Shown here in pieces: positions 1-12,400 of a stretch of 64,000 nucleotides of DNA (position 1 is its first letter; every line of letters starts with the position of its first letter). The notes under the pieces are model-generated. The model saw only the letters and a list, made by a program, of their open reading frames with translations. It was not told the origin of the DNA and did no database searches. A program made the translations under genes and the position numbers. The stretch is from the NCBI GenBank assembly GCA_028023455.1, contig JAQFVV010006203.1:9096876-9160875 (forward strand), written 5' to 3'. Source of the DNA: Epiperipatus broadwayi. Its lineage: Eukaryota; Onychophora; Udeonychophora; Euonychophora; Peripatidae.

Positions 1-629
1 CGCGAGTCACATGTGGCTCGCGTAACTGTTTAATGTGGCTCGAATTGCACTCTTCAAAAAAATTGATAAAATATTTTATGTTCCTTGATGGCACATGCAC
101 ACACTAAAAAATAAACATTTTTACAATACAAACAATAACGATATGCAGTGTCAGGTTTCACATTAAATAAAATATATTTTTCCTGTAATTGTAATTTATA
201 TGTATGTTACCAAATTTTTAATAAATAAAATGTATTTACATTTTTTTTTCTTTTTAACATATTACACCATTTTTTTTTTTTTTTGCTGTACACGTTTGGT
301 TTGGTGCTATATATTGTAACGTTTATTTATATACGTTACAAATATATTGGCATTGGGTAAAAAAAAAAAACTAAAAGATAAAAGTGGATTTAAAATTTTG
401 TTGAGTAATTTTTTTTTAAAAAAAAAAACGTACAATGAGGGTTGAATTATTCTTCTTATTTTTTTTTATGTGATTAGTAATAACAGTAATTGGAGAGAAC
501 AAAAGAATTCCAAAAGTAAGTAAAAAAAGATAAGCTGAAAGTAGAAATACTCAAATTAATTAAAGATGGCCGAAAACTTGAAGAAAATAAAGACTTTATT
601 ACATAAAATTTATAAAGACTGGATAAGAT

Positions 630-960
630 TAAAAAGGCATGGTACTAGCATGCGCAGAAGTCCTGAAAACTGGATATAAAAAGGAGGGATCCGGTTGAAG
701 GAACGTCTTGTTCGTTTTGTTTCTCTAGTTGGTCTTGGATAACATTAATATATCCAAGATCGCTCTTCGCTGAAGGAATTCGGCATGTCGCAGTGAACCA
801 GAGCCTCTGAAGACATCGGACCTAATGATGTACACCAGGAAAAGCCTTCGTGACCGACTGGGGAAATGGACCACAAGATCAAGCAATAACCAAAAAGCCG
901 AGCTCATTATAACCAAAAAACTATGCATAGTTATCTACTACTGAATTCATGAAACTTACC
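630..960 (+). mobile_element. LTR-like or promoter-like segment inside the hAT element
   Basis: This is an island of higher GC with GCATGCGCAGAAG, then a TATA-like GGATATAAAAAGGAGG at about 673-688, then a CT-rich start-like stretch. This order is typical of an LTR U3/R region. TGGCGAC (about 1457) and TGGCGCCC (about 1490) further on resemble primer-binding sites. No gag or pol reading frame is visible, so the nature of the segment is uncertain. Confidence 0.25.
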
Positions 961-1684
961 GGTAAGAATAATTATCCTGATTGTGACAAAGTTAACTATT
1001 TAAAACTACTCGTAAAAATATACGTATAAAAGAATCCCGATAGTGACTTTAATTTTTCTATATGAGAGACTCTTATTTAACCAAGAACTTTTTGTTTATT
1101 TTAACTGATATTTATATTTTCTGGATATTTCCCACCTGAATTAAATGTGTTCTCTCCAAGGTATTAATTAGCTACTTAACATGAAGTATTTTAGTTTGTC
1201 AAAATTAAAAATATTTCTAATATCAATTCTCATTTGTGCGTTATTAATAATAGTTATTATTTTTTATTATTAAATTTATTTTTAGGGTAATAAGATTTAA
1301 ACGTAAGTTACCTTTGCCAATATGTTTCAATACGCCCAGGACTAATAATCGTAAAAATCATTAATTCTCATTACGGTAGAATTACCGCCCCTTAAAAAAA
1401 AATATAATAAAAATCTTTTTATTTTTTTTTTTGTTTTACAACTTGCGAGAGGTGCTGGCGACATATTTCAGCGGATTCTTAGGAATTCTGGCGCCCATAG
1501 TAAATAAAATTAAAAGTTGATTTTGTCAATAGCACAATTCGTAACAATTAATAGGCTGAAGTTGATCAGGAAAAATAGCTGTGTTTTTAGAATAGAAATA
1601 CAACTTTCTTCTTTTTTGACATAGCTTGATCCACTCACGCGCAGTTTATATTAGCATGTAAAGGCCTAGTAATACGAAAAACGT

Positions 1685-2025
1685 TACAATATATATATTG
1701 TGGTTAGTGCTCTTGTATATATTGTTGTTTTAATCGAGAAAGATCCTTGTAGACGTTTGGTTTGGTGCTGTATATATATTGTGTTTAGTGCTGGAAATAG
1801 TTTTTATCGAGATAGACCCATGTACACGTATATATTTTGCTGTATATATCGATGTTTAGTGCTGTAAACAGTTGTTTTTATCCGTGTACACATATATATT
1901 TTGCTGTATATATATATTGATGTTTAGTGCTGCAAATAGTTGTTTTTATCGAGATAGATTCGTGTACACATATATATTTTGCTGTATATATTGATGTTTT
2001 CATCGAGAAAGATCCGTGTACACGT
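1685..2025 (+). repeat. Tandem repeat, about 70-80 bp unit, 4 degenerate copies
   Basis: Each unit contains GTGTACACGTATATATTTTG, a (TA)n stretch, GATGTTTAGTGCTG, a GTTTTTATCGAGA block and a CCGTGTACAC block. A related fragment lies at 283-345. The unit carries nothing coding. Confidence 0.75.
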
Positions 2026-2076
2026 TATTTTGGCCACATTAGAAACGGCGGATTGATACCAATGTGAATAGGCCAT

Positions 2077-2090
2077 CCCCCCCCCCCCAC
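2077..2090 (+). repeat. Poly-C run (about 12-13 C)
   Basis: A C homopolymer in otherwise AT-rich sequence. The exact length depends on sequencing accuracy. Confidence 0.8.
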
Positions 2091-2231
2091 CTATCTCCCT
2101 ACATTGCAGGTTTAGTACCCAAGTACCATGTTTATAAATGTAATATGAAAAATGTAATATATAATTGTGGCTCCCCAAATTTTTTTAAATTCTCAACTGG
2201 CTCGCGTCAAGTTAAAGGTTGGGCACCACTG

Positions 2232-3329
2232 ATTTAAAGATATAATTTAGGATTTAAAAAGGGGGAGGTTTTTTGAAATTAGAGTTGGTATTTAAATTTG
2301 TATAGAAAGTTTCTTGGATGATTTTAAGACAGATTTGTAATTAAATAATGTAAAAGAAAGAGTAATAAAATATAGCAGTGGGAGAGAGATGTTAAGTAAA
2401 ATATATTTATATATGTTTGTTACTGTTTATATTAATGTAAGAGGAAGTTTTTATGTAACTGAAGTTTATTTATAAATATGTATTTCATATTGTTGTTGCA
2501 GATCCTTGAAAAACTGTATGAGATAAAAACAGTTGAAACATTAGAGTTTTGTATTATATAAAAGTATATATATGTTCAGTATTGAGATAAAAAAATAAAG
2601 TTTTTGAAAAGGAGAAGGATTTTTAATTTGTTGATATTATTGTAGACATATATATTTTAAAAGAAAAAGTGGATGTACCTTTGCTGTGTTATTATATATG
2701 ATATATGTAAACTCCATTATTCTGAAATTTCAGATTCTTGAATTATTTTTGATTTGTGAAGTTTTTGGTTTTCAAGAATATATTTTTCTCTCAAATTGTA
2801 AATCAAATTCTAAGAAAAAAAAAAAGGCAGTTCATTGCATATAAAGTTATTTAATGTATAGGTATTTATTAAACTTTTTTTTAAAATTTTATTTGTAAAT
2901 ATGTATACAAGAAAATTTATTTTATTGTAGAAAATTAAATACCGCCTTTAAAATTTTCTTTGGATAATAAAAATTTTTGTATAACAAGTATTTTGATTAA
3001 TGATATTCTATTTGTACTTATACAAATTCATAAACAAGAAAGTACAAAATTTTAATTTATTAGGCAAAAAAATGTATCCTTTGTACATCTGTGAATTTGA
3101 ACTTTTAGTTTGTAGACCTAGAAAGATAACAATACTGTGCAGTGGACTTGAAATACTTTTTTCCATTAATCTTAATGCAAGATTTGAGGACCAAATTATA
3201 TTATATTGATTTTATGAAAATAGTCATAGTCAGTTGATTTTAAATTTTTTTTTCAGCTAAACTCTTAGTCATAATAATCACATGATTACAATATTCCAAC
3301 TCTTGGCATATATGAAATGATTTGATCAT
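2232..3329. other. AT-rich stretch without a supported gene
   Basis: AT-rich DNA between the hAT terminus and the possible terminal exon at 3330. A plus-strand segment after an acceptor-like TTGTTGTTGCAG (about 2490-2502) stays open for 19 codons and is followed by AATAAA (about 2594). This resembles a terminal exon but is too short to support. Confidence 0.5.
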
Positions 3330-3437
3330 CTAAATTTCTTCAAATGCATGTGATTCTTTGTTGTAAAAACTTTCACTGAACTTGGCTACAAGATCTTGTT
3401 TTAATAAATCCTTCAATATATTATATTGTACTTGTTT
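3330..3437 (-). CDS. Possible terminal exon of an unidentified minus-strand gene
   Basis: On the minus strand a strong pyrimidine tract (TTTTTTCTCTCTGTC) precedes CTTCAG, followed by exactly 36 codons in phase 0 ending in TAG. The encoded tail, KQVQYNILKDLLKQDLVAKF then SESFYNKESHAFEEI, has the balanced composition of real protein, unlike the lysine/phenylalanine runs of chance ORFs here. AATAAA on the minus strand occurs at 2866-2871. I do not recognise the protein. It could be the last exon of a separate gene or an alternative YJU2B end: phase 0 would fit after exon 5 or exon 3 but not exon 6. No upstream partner exon was found. Confidence 0.35.
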   Translation of the reverse strand, partial: KQVQYNILKDLLKQDLVAKFSESFYNKESHAFEEI

Positions 3438-4169
3438 CTGAAGATTCATAATGACAGAGAGAAAAAAGGGCAAAATAGTCCTAATGAAACACCATATCAC
3501 AAATACTACCTGCCAGTAATCAGAAAAAAAACAACTGAATTTTCTTATAATATGAAGCTTGTACAATATTTTACAACTGACAATTTAATTTTATTTTGGA
3601 TCAAAGTTAATAAAGACAATTTATGTATGTGCTGTATTTTTAAAAAGATATATGATAGAAAAACCACCTCAAAGATAAATGATTTGCAATTACTCAAACC
3701 CAGTAATAAAAATAAAAAAAATTGAAAAAAAAAAATTACAGATACATCAAAAGTATTGTATATGCATTGATTTTGAAAAAAAAATATGGAAAATAGTCTG
3801 GAAAGATGTGTAAATTCTGACTATTGCTCAAAGTCAAACAATAAGTGAATCAATCATTCAAATTATGAAAGTGATATGTTGAGCTTGATCTAATAGACTG
3901 TTAATTCTCAAATCTGTTACTCCATCACTACGTAAAATATATAAGAATTTATCAAAATTACTAACTAAAATTGGACTTTATTTTAGAAAATAAATCTTTA
4001 AGCCAATAAACATCACATGATATACTGTATGAAGAGTTTTGCCTGTTAAAATAAATCTTTATAAAAATAAAAAATCTATTTTCTTTTCATAAAAAACTGA
4101 ATTTATTCAGTGAAGTACAATGAAACTGTAGAAATATATGAGTATTAATGATATATATTGCTTATAGTG

Positions 4170-4375
4170 CTTCATTCATATACACTTTAATGCAACTAAT
4201 TTTCTTAAAAACTTTATTTCTTACAGTTTCGACTGTCCAGCAGTCTTCATCAGAGCTCTGATGAAGACTGCTGGAGGAAGATAGAGATCTGATGAAGACT
4301 GCTGGACAGTCTAAACTGTAAGAAATAAAGAACTTTTTAAGAAAATTAGTTGCATTAAAGTGTATATGAATGAAG
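4170..4375. repeat. 206-bp fold-back repeat with Penelope-type 3' tail motif
   Basis: The arms match almost base for base around a centre near 4272. The left arm alone contains a perfect 38-bp palindrome (4237-4274) centred on AGAGCTCT. The motif GATGAAGACTGCTGGACAGT with AAACTGTAAGAAATAAAG is shared with the 3' side of the Penelope-like fragment near 31960, suggesting two head-to-head copies of such a tail. Confidence 0.85.
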
Positions 4376-4979
4376 TATATATATATATGATTATATGAAG
4401 ATATGCAAAGAAAGTGAAGGAGAAGAATTAGAGAGTATACTTCTAAGTATTAATGATACTAGATAGTTGGTAAGGATATATATTTTACCCGAAGAGAGAT
4501 AAATCAGAAAATGTCTGGGATATCTAAGTAGAATTTTCAATTAAGACTTTAAAAGTATGAAAAAGACAAAATCAAATAATACTTAAATGATTAATTCCCT
4601 GGAAATTAAAACGATAGCTACTATGTCAAATAAGTCTCAGCAGAAAGATGAAGGATTATGGTTAATAATTCTTTGGTACTGGTGCATTTTTAAGTGTTGG
4701 AAATAAGTGTTAGAAAAAGAATAATAATAATTAACATAGTTTTCAATTTAAACAGATACTTTATAAAATTTATTTTTACTAAATATTTCAGAAAAAAAAT
4801 AATAAAGTATATACTTCTATTTGCACTTTTAACAATGCTTTTTATTAACATGTTTCTAATAATTTTGACTATTCAATAGTCTTCTTCAAATATATGATTA
4901 TATTATTTTTTATTTACACAAATAAAAATAATTTCATTTTGATTTATTTTATATATACCTAAGTGGTACTATTTACATA

Positions 4980-5200
4980 GCTGGGCTTGGCCGCTTGACG
5001 GCGTTCTCTCTAGCCAAGAATACCTACAAATGCTGTTTACGCGGCCTGACTTACGGCTAAGAAAACAGTTCTGTTTATCTTAGTCATTGCAGGCCGCTTG
5101 ATGGCATTGCACAGAAATCATACGGCCTGTTTTGTGCTTCGTAACACTTTATGTGAATTCGCACAATTCACAGTTGGCATCGTCTGACAGTGGCTGGATT
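4980..5200. repeat. GC-rich repeated segment
   Basis: A local GC island with two related blocks, GGCCGCTTGACGGCGTT (about 4989) and GGCCGCTTGATGGCATTGC (about 5094), around a small inverted repeat (TAAGAAAACAG/CTGTTTATCTTA). AAATGCTGTTTACGCGGCC here recurs as AAATGCTGTTTCCGCGGCC near 7432, so it is part of a dispersed family. No coding potential was seen. Confidence 0.5.
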
Positions 5201-5629
5201 TCAATTGTCCACAACTTTTGAAATCTCTATAGCAGAGTAATTTCATTTCTACTTAAATCACACAGTCTGATCCCTAAGATTTGTCCAATCAAACGATTGA
5301 AAGTGGGTTGAATAAATATTGTAAAATAATAAAAATTCACCAGATAATTTTGGCATAACCAAATACATTTTAGAAAAAATACTACAATATTAGCATTAAA
5401 AAAAAAAGAACAGAAAAATGTGAAGATATCAAATGATATTGATGTGTAAATTACATTTAAAAAAATAAAACAGGAAAAAAAAAAAATTGTCAAAAAAAAT
5501 ATATAGAATATACATAAATTATATTTACAATTTTGATTGTAATTAATTAAATTTTTTGAAGACTTAATAATAAAAAAATATTGCTAAAAATAATCTAATA
5601 TTGATTACTTTTGTGTAAATTTGGTCTAT

Positions 5630-5700
5630 AAATAAAATAAATAACCAAATAATTTATTGATCAGGATTTCATAAGAAATATCAGAAGTGACAGAATTTCT
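5630..5700 (+). repeat. Dispersed repeat, copy 1
   Basis: AATAACCAAATAATTTATTG then a TTCATAAGAA block. Related copies begin near 35100 and 62574. Only the first 50-70 bp align by eye. Confidence 0.4.
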
Positions 5701-5876
5701 AACTCTTGTTATACTAAACAATACAGAATAGCTCATCCTATGATTATAATTATAATAAATATTTTTGCCAATATGTGTAGTTGCGATAAAATAAATTAAT
5801 AGTTATAGAGTAAAATTATTTTGATTTTTTTCTTTTTACAATGAATAAAACAATTTGTTTTTAGAAGGAAGAAATA

Positions 5877-5882
5877 TTTATT
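5877..5882 (-). terminator. Putative YJU2B polyadenylation signal
   Basis: AATAAA on the minus strand, about 140 nt past the YJU2B stop codon. It is the first canonical hexamer downstream of the stop. In such AT-rich DNA the hexamer is common by chance, so this remains a candidate. Confidence 0.4.
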
Positions 5883-6022
5883 TGTATACTATGTTAAACA
5901 AATGTACAAATAAGCATTCAATATGAATGAATAATAGTTATAGGTTTAAAGATATTTGAAAATATAATAACGAAACAAATTGATCACAGTTTTTATAACA
6001 CTTTGATGAGATTTTTTTTTAA

Positions 6023-6381
6023 TTATCCTTTGTGATCCTCATCACTGGAGCTATCGGCATATGAGACTAAGAAAGCTGTTCTAGAATTGGATATTTCTTT
6101 GGAAGCTTTATGATCTAGGGAAGAATGATAAGTGACTTCAGTTTGAGAAATGTCCTTGTTTAGAGAAAGATTTTTTTTCTTTTGAATAATGCCAATATCT
6201 GTTTCACAAAGCACCTTGGCACAGTTTTCTTGCCTTTTTTTAATAAGAGTTTCTGTAATTTTCTTTTTTGTTTCTAGAATACTCAATGATTTATCTGATG
6301 ATTTCACTGGTATTAACGATGATGGAAGAATAGGGCGGGCATCAATTTCTTCTCTTTTTTGTCTCTGTTTTTCATCATAAG
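6023..6381 (-). CDS. YJU2B: YJU2B exon 7, C-terminal exon (residues 237-355)
   Basis: The exon is 359 nt, with acceptor ATTTAG|CTTATG and stop TAA at 6023-6025. It encodes SYDEKQRQKREEIDARPILP, then a lysine- and serine-rich low-complexity tail with a predicted helical part (KKKITETLIKKRQENCAKV). It ends SYADSSSDEDHKG, an acidic serine-rich terminus resembling the DYSDSESE end of vertebrate CCDC130. The first 20 residues are family-like. The middle of the tail is poorly conserved, as expected for this disordered region. Confidence 0.9.
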
Positions 6382-6416
6382 CTAAATAAATATAAACAAT
6401 AAAATGATTATAATGC

Positions 6417-6447
<31 letters not shown>

Positions 6448-9400
6448 ATACTTAAATAATATACAGTATATCCCAGTAAAAGGATGATTGGTTTTCTCTT
6501 TAAATTGACTACAACACATCTCTTAATCAATGCATGTGTTACATAGCTGCATAATTTAGATATTTACCAGAAAAATTTTAAAGCACTAACATGTCTGAAT
6601 CTGAATAATGACACAAAATGTGTTTTTTTTTTGTGTGTGTGTATTTACATCACTTTCAATGTTTTCACTGCCATCATGAAATGTTGCAAACCATGTGAAA
6701 ACATTCTTATAATTCATGGTAACACTGTCATAAACAATATGAATCATTTCAAATGCTTGAATAATAATTTTGTCCAATTTATAATAACATTTAATTTTAG
6801 CATGTTATTCCAGCATGGCTTAAAATACAAAACACATTATCACATTTAAATGGCAGACATATTAAAACTTTAAAATTTTTCTGAATACTTAAACTGCCAC
6901 TACATAACACATGCACTCATAAAGAGACACTGTTGCAGATAGCTTGGAGAAGGAACAAACCAATCATCAATTACCTTCTGTCTGGGACACATTGTGTATG
7001 TATGTGTTATTAATATTATTATTTTACATTTAAAAAAATAAATAATTATAATAATTTCTTTTAAAAATAATAATAAAATTGCATTAATGATAAAAAAGAA
7101 TACTAATGTTTATATAAGATTATTTTATTTAATTTCTTTTCCTTTTTTTAAACTTAGCTATTTCTTTTAATTAATATTAATTTATTTAAAAGACTTAGAA
7201 AGCATAAAGAATATATATTGTAAGGGTATATAATATACCGTTATATTAATTTAAGATTAAAATAAAAACTTAAGTTCGTAAATAAAAACTAAAAGCTAAA
7301 AAATTAAAGAGTTGTTAAATGTATATATATTCCCACAGATACAAAACTTTAAAAGTATTTTTTTTTTTAGTTCTCATCTTATAGCTAAAGACGCCGCTCT
7401 TTGGCGCAGTTTTCGCGCTAAAACACATAAAAATGCTGTTTCCGCGGCCAACACGTTCAAACCCGCATTTTCTATAATACAACTTTTTTGTTGTGCTACA
7501 GAATGCAGGCTGCTATGTCGCGTCGCAGTACAGAATGTATGTCGCATCGCAGCAAATACATTTTCCGAATATCGCACAGTTTATAAAATATTTATAGCTT
7601 GATGAGAGAGTTTGTATTTGAATTCGATGGAAATGTTGTTTTCATTGGATTTTTTTTTATTTTAAAGTATTGAAATGTTCAGATTTTTTAAAGTAATAAT
7701 TCTAAGACTTTTTACAACGTACTGTATTGAAGTTTTAATTTGGAAAATGTTAAATACCTATGTTTTTGGTGAGTTGCAATTAGGTAACGCGTCAAGTAAC
7801 GTACTGTTCGTAACATTCCACGAGACAAAGAAGTAAAAAAAAGAGCGGTACCAAAAAAATATCCAGTAAGAAAAGTACAAATATACACGATTTTTTGTAA
7901 ATTTCATAAAAAGCAAATATTATAAACATGTTTAATAAATAAAGAAGACATTTATATGTGTTTGTTGTTGTTTAAAAAAGTTTGAGTTTCTTTATTTTGT
8001 CCGAGTACGGTTACGATTTTGAATTTTTTTATTTTAGCATTACAAACAACAGAACACTAACCCTAAAACTAACCCTAACCCTAAACCTAACTGTAACAAC
8101 TTTTACTTTTTATTGTCATCCAGTTTGAAGTAAAAAATAGCCGTAATATCTCTTTGTCTGTAAAAAAAAAAAAAAGTAAAACGAAGACTAAAAAAAAAAA
8201 AAAGTAGACTAAGAAATTTTACTTTTTATTACGATTATTATTTTTTAGTTAAACAACAACAAAAAAAGTCATAACACAAGTAAAAAAAATATCCGATAGA
8301 AAATTGATAAAAAAAAAGCCGTAACACAAGTAAAAAAATATCCGATAGAAAATTGATAAAAAAAAAGCCGTAACACAATTAAAAAAATATACGATAGAAA
8401 AAACACGAATCAAATTGTAATTTGTTGATTTTATTTTACATTTATTATTATCTTTTAAATTGTATATGTTAATAAAAAATAATATTTATAAAAGACGACT
8501 TTGTTTTGTTTTTATTTTCGCATTACAAAAAAGCACAGCAAAATTATTATAATCAGCGGCCCGGGAATGGTCATATTTTATAGTTTTAGCATGAAAACGG
8601 CGCCATCCAATGGCATCTTTATCTATAAGACAAGCACCTTTTTTTTTAAATAAAAAAAAAGTATTTGAACGTACTTTTTTATAAAAAAAGATAAAAGATC
8701 TAAATATAAAATATTTTAGAAAAAAGTAACGTAAGTAAAAATAGAAACAGGTATTAATTAATTCCTGAAATCTCAAAATGGAAATGATTGCGTTATTAAT
8801 TATCGAAAAGCAAACTAGCCCTTGGGGATCTTATATAATTAAAAAGTCAGACAAAAGATATAGATAAAAATTAAAGATTGTTTCCTGCCCTGAAGCAGAA
8901 TGTCCAATAGAAGCAGAAACTAAAGCTCGGACCCTAATGAAAATGATTGATTGTTCAGTGAATCTGGACGATGTGTGTAAAAAGAAAAATATTGAAATTA
9001 AGAACAGTTCCAGTTTGATTTTGTGAAAAAAGCGATAAGACGCACTTGACACCCTCTCTCACTTATTTCAAATGAAATGACTGTTGAATTATGAATGGGA
9101 CTGTTGCAGACCCGAATCATATGGGTTCTGCAATAAAATAGTACCAGGATTGAAACAGCTAAGGTCACCTCCACAACAACAGACTAGTCTTCCATGAAAG
9201 ACTTCGCGGGAATTGGCAGCAGGAACCAGGAGCTCTTCTACTGTAAGATATGAACTGAAAATTTTTTTTAAAAAAATTAAGAACTTTCAAAATTTGACAA
9301 GCTAAACCTATTTTTTTTTAAAATGAACTATAATCTGACTTTTCAAAATCAATTATTAATGTTTAATTTTTATACATTTGAGTTTGCTAATTTAATCATT

Positions 9401-12400
9401 TCCATTTTTTATTATTTTATTAATATTTATTGAATAAATTATATAAATGTTAAATTTAAGTCGGGCATGAATGGCTGCATAGATTTGTAAAGTTATATTA
9501 ATTAATTAAGGGACAGTTAATCTTAGGATATTTGTTTCATAGTTAAATTGGGTTAATCAATTGGATATATTGGTATAATTAGTAAATGTAGCATGAGATT
9601 CACTACGTGCAGGATCCTATTATACGCCATAAGTCCCATATCTCACTGACCATCGGAAGCAGATGGTATTCCCTGCTCCCTGGATCACCCCTTTTAGCCT
9701 AAGGAATGGGATAGTAAGACGGAAACCGCAGTCCCTTCCTATGGAGTTGTTTTTTTTATTGTTCTTCTCACCAGACAGATGTAGTATTCCTGTACTGGAC
9801 AAGAGTCAATGTCTTCTATAACCATGCTGTTCAGATGTACATTCCTGACAGTATGGTATTTGTGCTGCATTGAATACATCGATGTATCAGATGGATTGAT
9901 GTTGGTTTGACTGCAAACTTTTGGCCTAAGGTTAAATAAGGGATAGAATATTTTCTTTTCAAATGCAATCTATTTAGTTTATTCATACTTGACACTCTTA
10001 AAAATGTTATTAAATTCATCTGTGCGGATTGTTTACAATAAAAATTTTAATTTAAAAATTAATAACCAACCTAAATAATAAATTTTGTTCCTCAATTTTA
10101 TTTATATGTGTGTTAATAAATGTTTGTGTGTTAATTACTGGCAGTGGCTTATTTCTTTTTTTTTTTAATACTAATATATTTCTTTTAAGCAAGTTTTATA
10201 TTAAATCTCTGCATCTCCATGAGTTAGTGACTAGGGCTGACAGTCGGAATAAAATATATATAAAAATTTTGAATCTTAACTTACGTATTGAAGCAGTCGG
10301 ATCCAAGTTCGATCCTAGCTTCATGACATCTAGCCATAAGCCCACTTCAAACCCCTAGTACTAACCTTAAATTTCCGATGCAATGGGGCTTTATATGTTC
10401 AGTCCACGCTAATTTCCATAAAGAAAAACTATTACAGAAATGTGTATTAAAATTAATTCGTTTCAGATTTAAATTGATCAATTCTATTAATAAATTCATG
10501 ATAGAATTATTCATGAATTTATATATATTATAAATGCATGGATTGTGCATATATATTTGTAAATATTTAAATATATATAATTGTTCGAAAGTTTCATTGC
10601 GTTGGGAATGTTTGATTTTATTTTTAAATAATTTGTTAAAGTTTTTAATGATTAAAAGCTACATTCTTTCGATAAGCTTTAAGATTTTTCCTTTCCAAAA
10701 ACAATGGGTAAAGTTTTATTAATTAGAAAAAAAGATAAGTATTTAAAATGTAAGGATTTCCTAATTAAAATCATTTTTCTGATTTTAAGAATTCATTTTG
10801 AAAGCCTTGTCGAAGGAATGTATCTAAAAACAACTAGTAGATTTTGTGGCATTGATAATGAAAGAATCGCTAGCCCGAAGGCATCAAATACAGTATATAT
10901 AGCTCTGAAAAGTTTGGAGAAGGGAAGCCATCTTTGTTGTAGAGAAGTGCAGTAAACTCTATGCATTTTAAATCATGAATTCAAATAGTGTTCCGATCAT
11001 GGTAAGGGGCTAAACGTCAGGAATCTGGCTATTGTTCAAGTCCCCTAAAAATCTTCAATGAAGCTACTGAATCTTTTCCGGACCAATCATGCTGCTAAAA
11101 TCGTGAAAATTCATTAAAATACTGTTCAAGTAATCGACCAAATGCATGCCTACGTTTTCCTCACCCGGACGTGTAAACTAAGAACCAGCCCCGGAAGAAA
11201 TGGGTAATATGTTTCCATAATGAACCTTAAACTTTCTGGCCAGTTTCGAACTTTACTTTACACTCCCGTTAAGAGCTCTTTTCATTCCTTAATGTAAATC
11301 TATACAAAACTTTCTTTTATTTATGCTTTTAAATTCGTAGTAATTCTCTCAACCTCTAGTCTTTAACCTTCCTTTTTTACGATGGCGGTTCATTTATTAT
11401 ATTATATATATTTTGTGTGATTTGATAATATCGTTTATTTTTAATTATATGCCAATAATCTTTCGACTCGATAAACTCCTTTGTTCTATTTGCCTTACGC
11501 AGAAAATATAATATTAAATCTGATAATAATTCTCATCCATTAGAACTAGATTTATACAGTTCTATCAATCATCGAGTCGAAAGAAATTATTAAATGTTTG
11601 TTATTTTTATAATTGGCTAATAATAAATTATTAGCTCCGTTTCTAATCTATGCCCCAACTATATTCTCGTGTTTATCAATATGTATTTATTCATATATAT
11701 AATGTTAAAATATTTTTGCAAAAGGGCTGATAAAGGAATCAAATATATTCTAATTCAAATTGGTTTTTTTTTACTATCTATTTATTCAGGAGGGACATGA
11801 TGTTTGGGGCATAATTAATATAATTTTATAAATGCGTTGAAATAGTTTTAGTTAAAAGCTCGTTTGACTTTAATTAATTTGATCAAGTCATCACGTAGAG
11901 CATTCTATAATTGGGTTTTATTATTCAAGCGGAGACTCTCAAGTCATCATCGTCAAATGTTGCTGACGTAGAGCAATCTTCCGCTCCGTTAGGCTTGTCG
12001 GTGATATTTTTATTTTAAATTATCGAGGAAGAAAGCACTTCCTCCCCCACTCATGTTATATTTGGAACACCAAAGGCTCGTAGTTACGACTCAGCCTGGC
12101 TCTCCCGTGTTCCACATCTACTTAAAGGGCATAAGACTTGTCAAATACAAGTCGCCATACTACTTTTAAATCACCTCTCCTTAAAGAGAAGTAAGATTTG
12201 TGAAATGCAAGCCACCATAGGACTTAGATCATCGACCAGCTATTGTCTTTCAATTTCATTTTATAGCTCATAATTCGTCAGCACCGTTGCCTCTCTGTTC
12301 CGGTAAAGCCCGCTCTGATGCTCGTAATTCATGACAAAGTGATTTCAATTAAAGTCAAACGAATTCTCAGTTATCTCAAAGTAAATAAGTTTTCCAATAA

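Larger units (their letters stand above)
1..2231 (-). mobile_element. Decayed hAT-type DNA transposon (left tip outside window)
   Basis: The right end at 2213-2231 reads, on the minus strand, CAGTGGTGCCCAACC, the typical terminal inverted repeat of hAT elements, followed by a GACGCGAGCC subterminal motif. At the window's first bases the matching subterminal palindrome (CGCGAGTCACATGTGGCTCGCG) and a second TGTGGCTCG are present, as found next to the opposite hAT terminus. The other tip should therefore lie within some tens of bases outside the window. No transposase ORF was found. The interior holds unrelated repeats, including a tandem array and an LTR-like promoter. ATTTAAAG (2232-2239) is the expected 8-bp target duplication if the outside flank matches. 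Confidence 0.65.
7374..8632. mobile_element. 1.26-kb segment with GC-rich inverted ends
   Basis: Positions 7374-7460 and the reverse complement of 8545-8632 share CTTATAG-TAAAGA-GCC, GGCGC-GTTTTC-GCTAAAAC and a CGG/GGCC block, at roughly 70 percent identity by eye. The interior is AT-rich and holds the telomere-like and 50-bp repeats. This looks like a non-autonomous element with about 90-bp inverted ends, or a fragment of the larger neighbouring inverted repeat. Confidence 0.45.

Noticed and set aside
2502-2610. Plus-strand acceptor TTGTTGTTGCAG followed by 19 open codons, stop and AATAAA.
   Set aside because: Too short, the encoded residues are unremarkable, and AATAAA is frequent by chance here; no partner exon was seen.
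3426-3725. 99-codon plus-strand ORF.
   Set aside because: Lysine/asparagine-rich, with no family motif, and it overlaps the better supported minus-strand exon candidate.
5227-5493. 88-codon minus-strand ORF ending IGQILGIRLCDLSRNEITLL.
   Set aside because: The first two thirds are phenylalanine-rich translation of A/T runs. The last part could be repeat-derived, but no homology was recognised.
6189-6380. Plus-strand ORF over YJU2B exon 7.
   Set aside because: Antisense shadow of the real exon.
10300-10325. Box B-like AGTTCGATCC suggesting a tRNA or SINE.
   Set aside because: No box A at the right spacing and no foldable tRNA; it is part of the region around the 8645-14500 inverted repeat.
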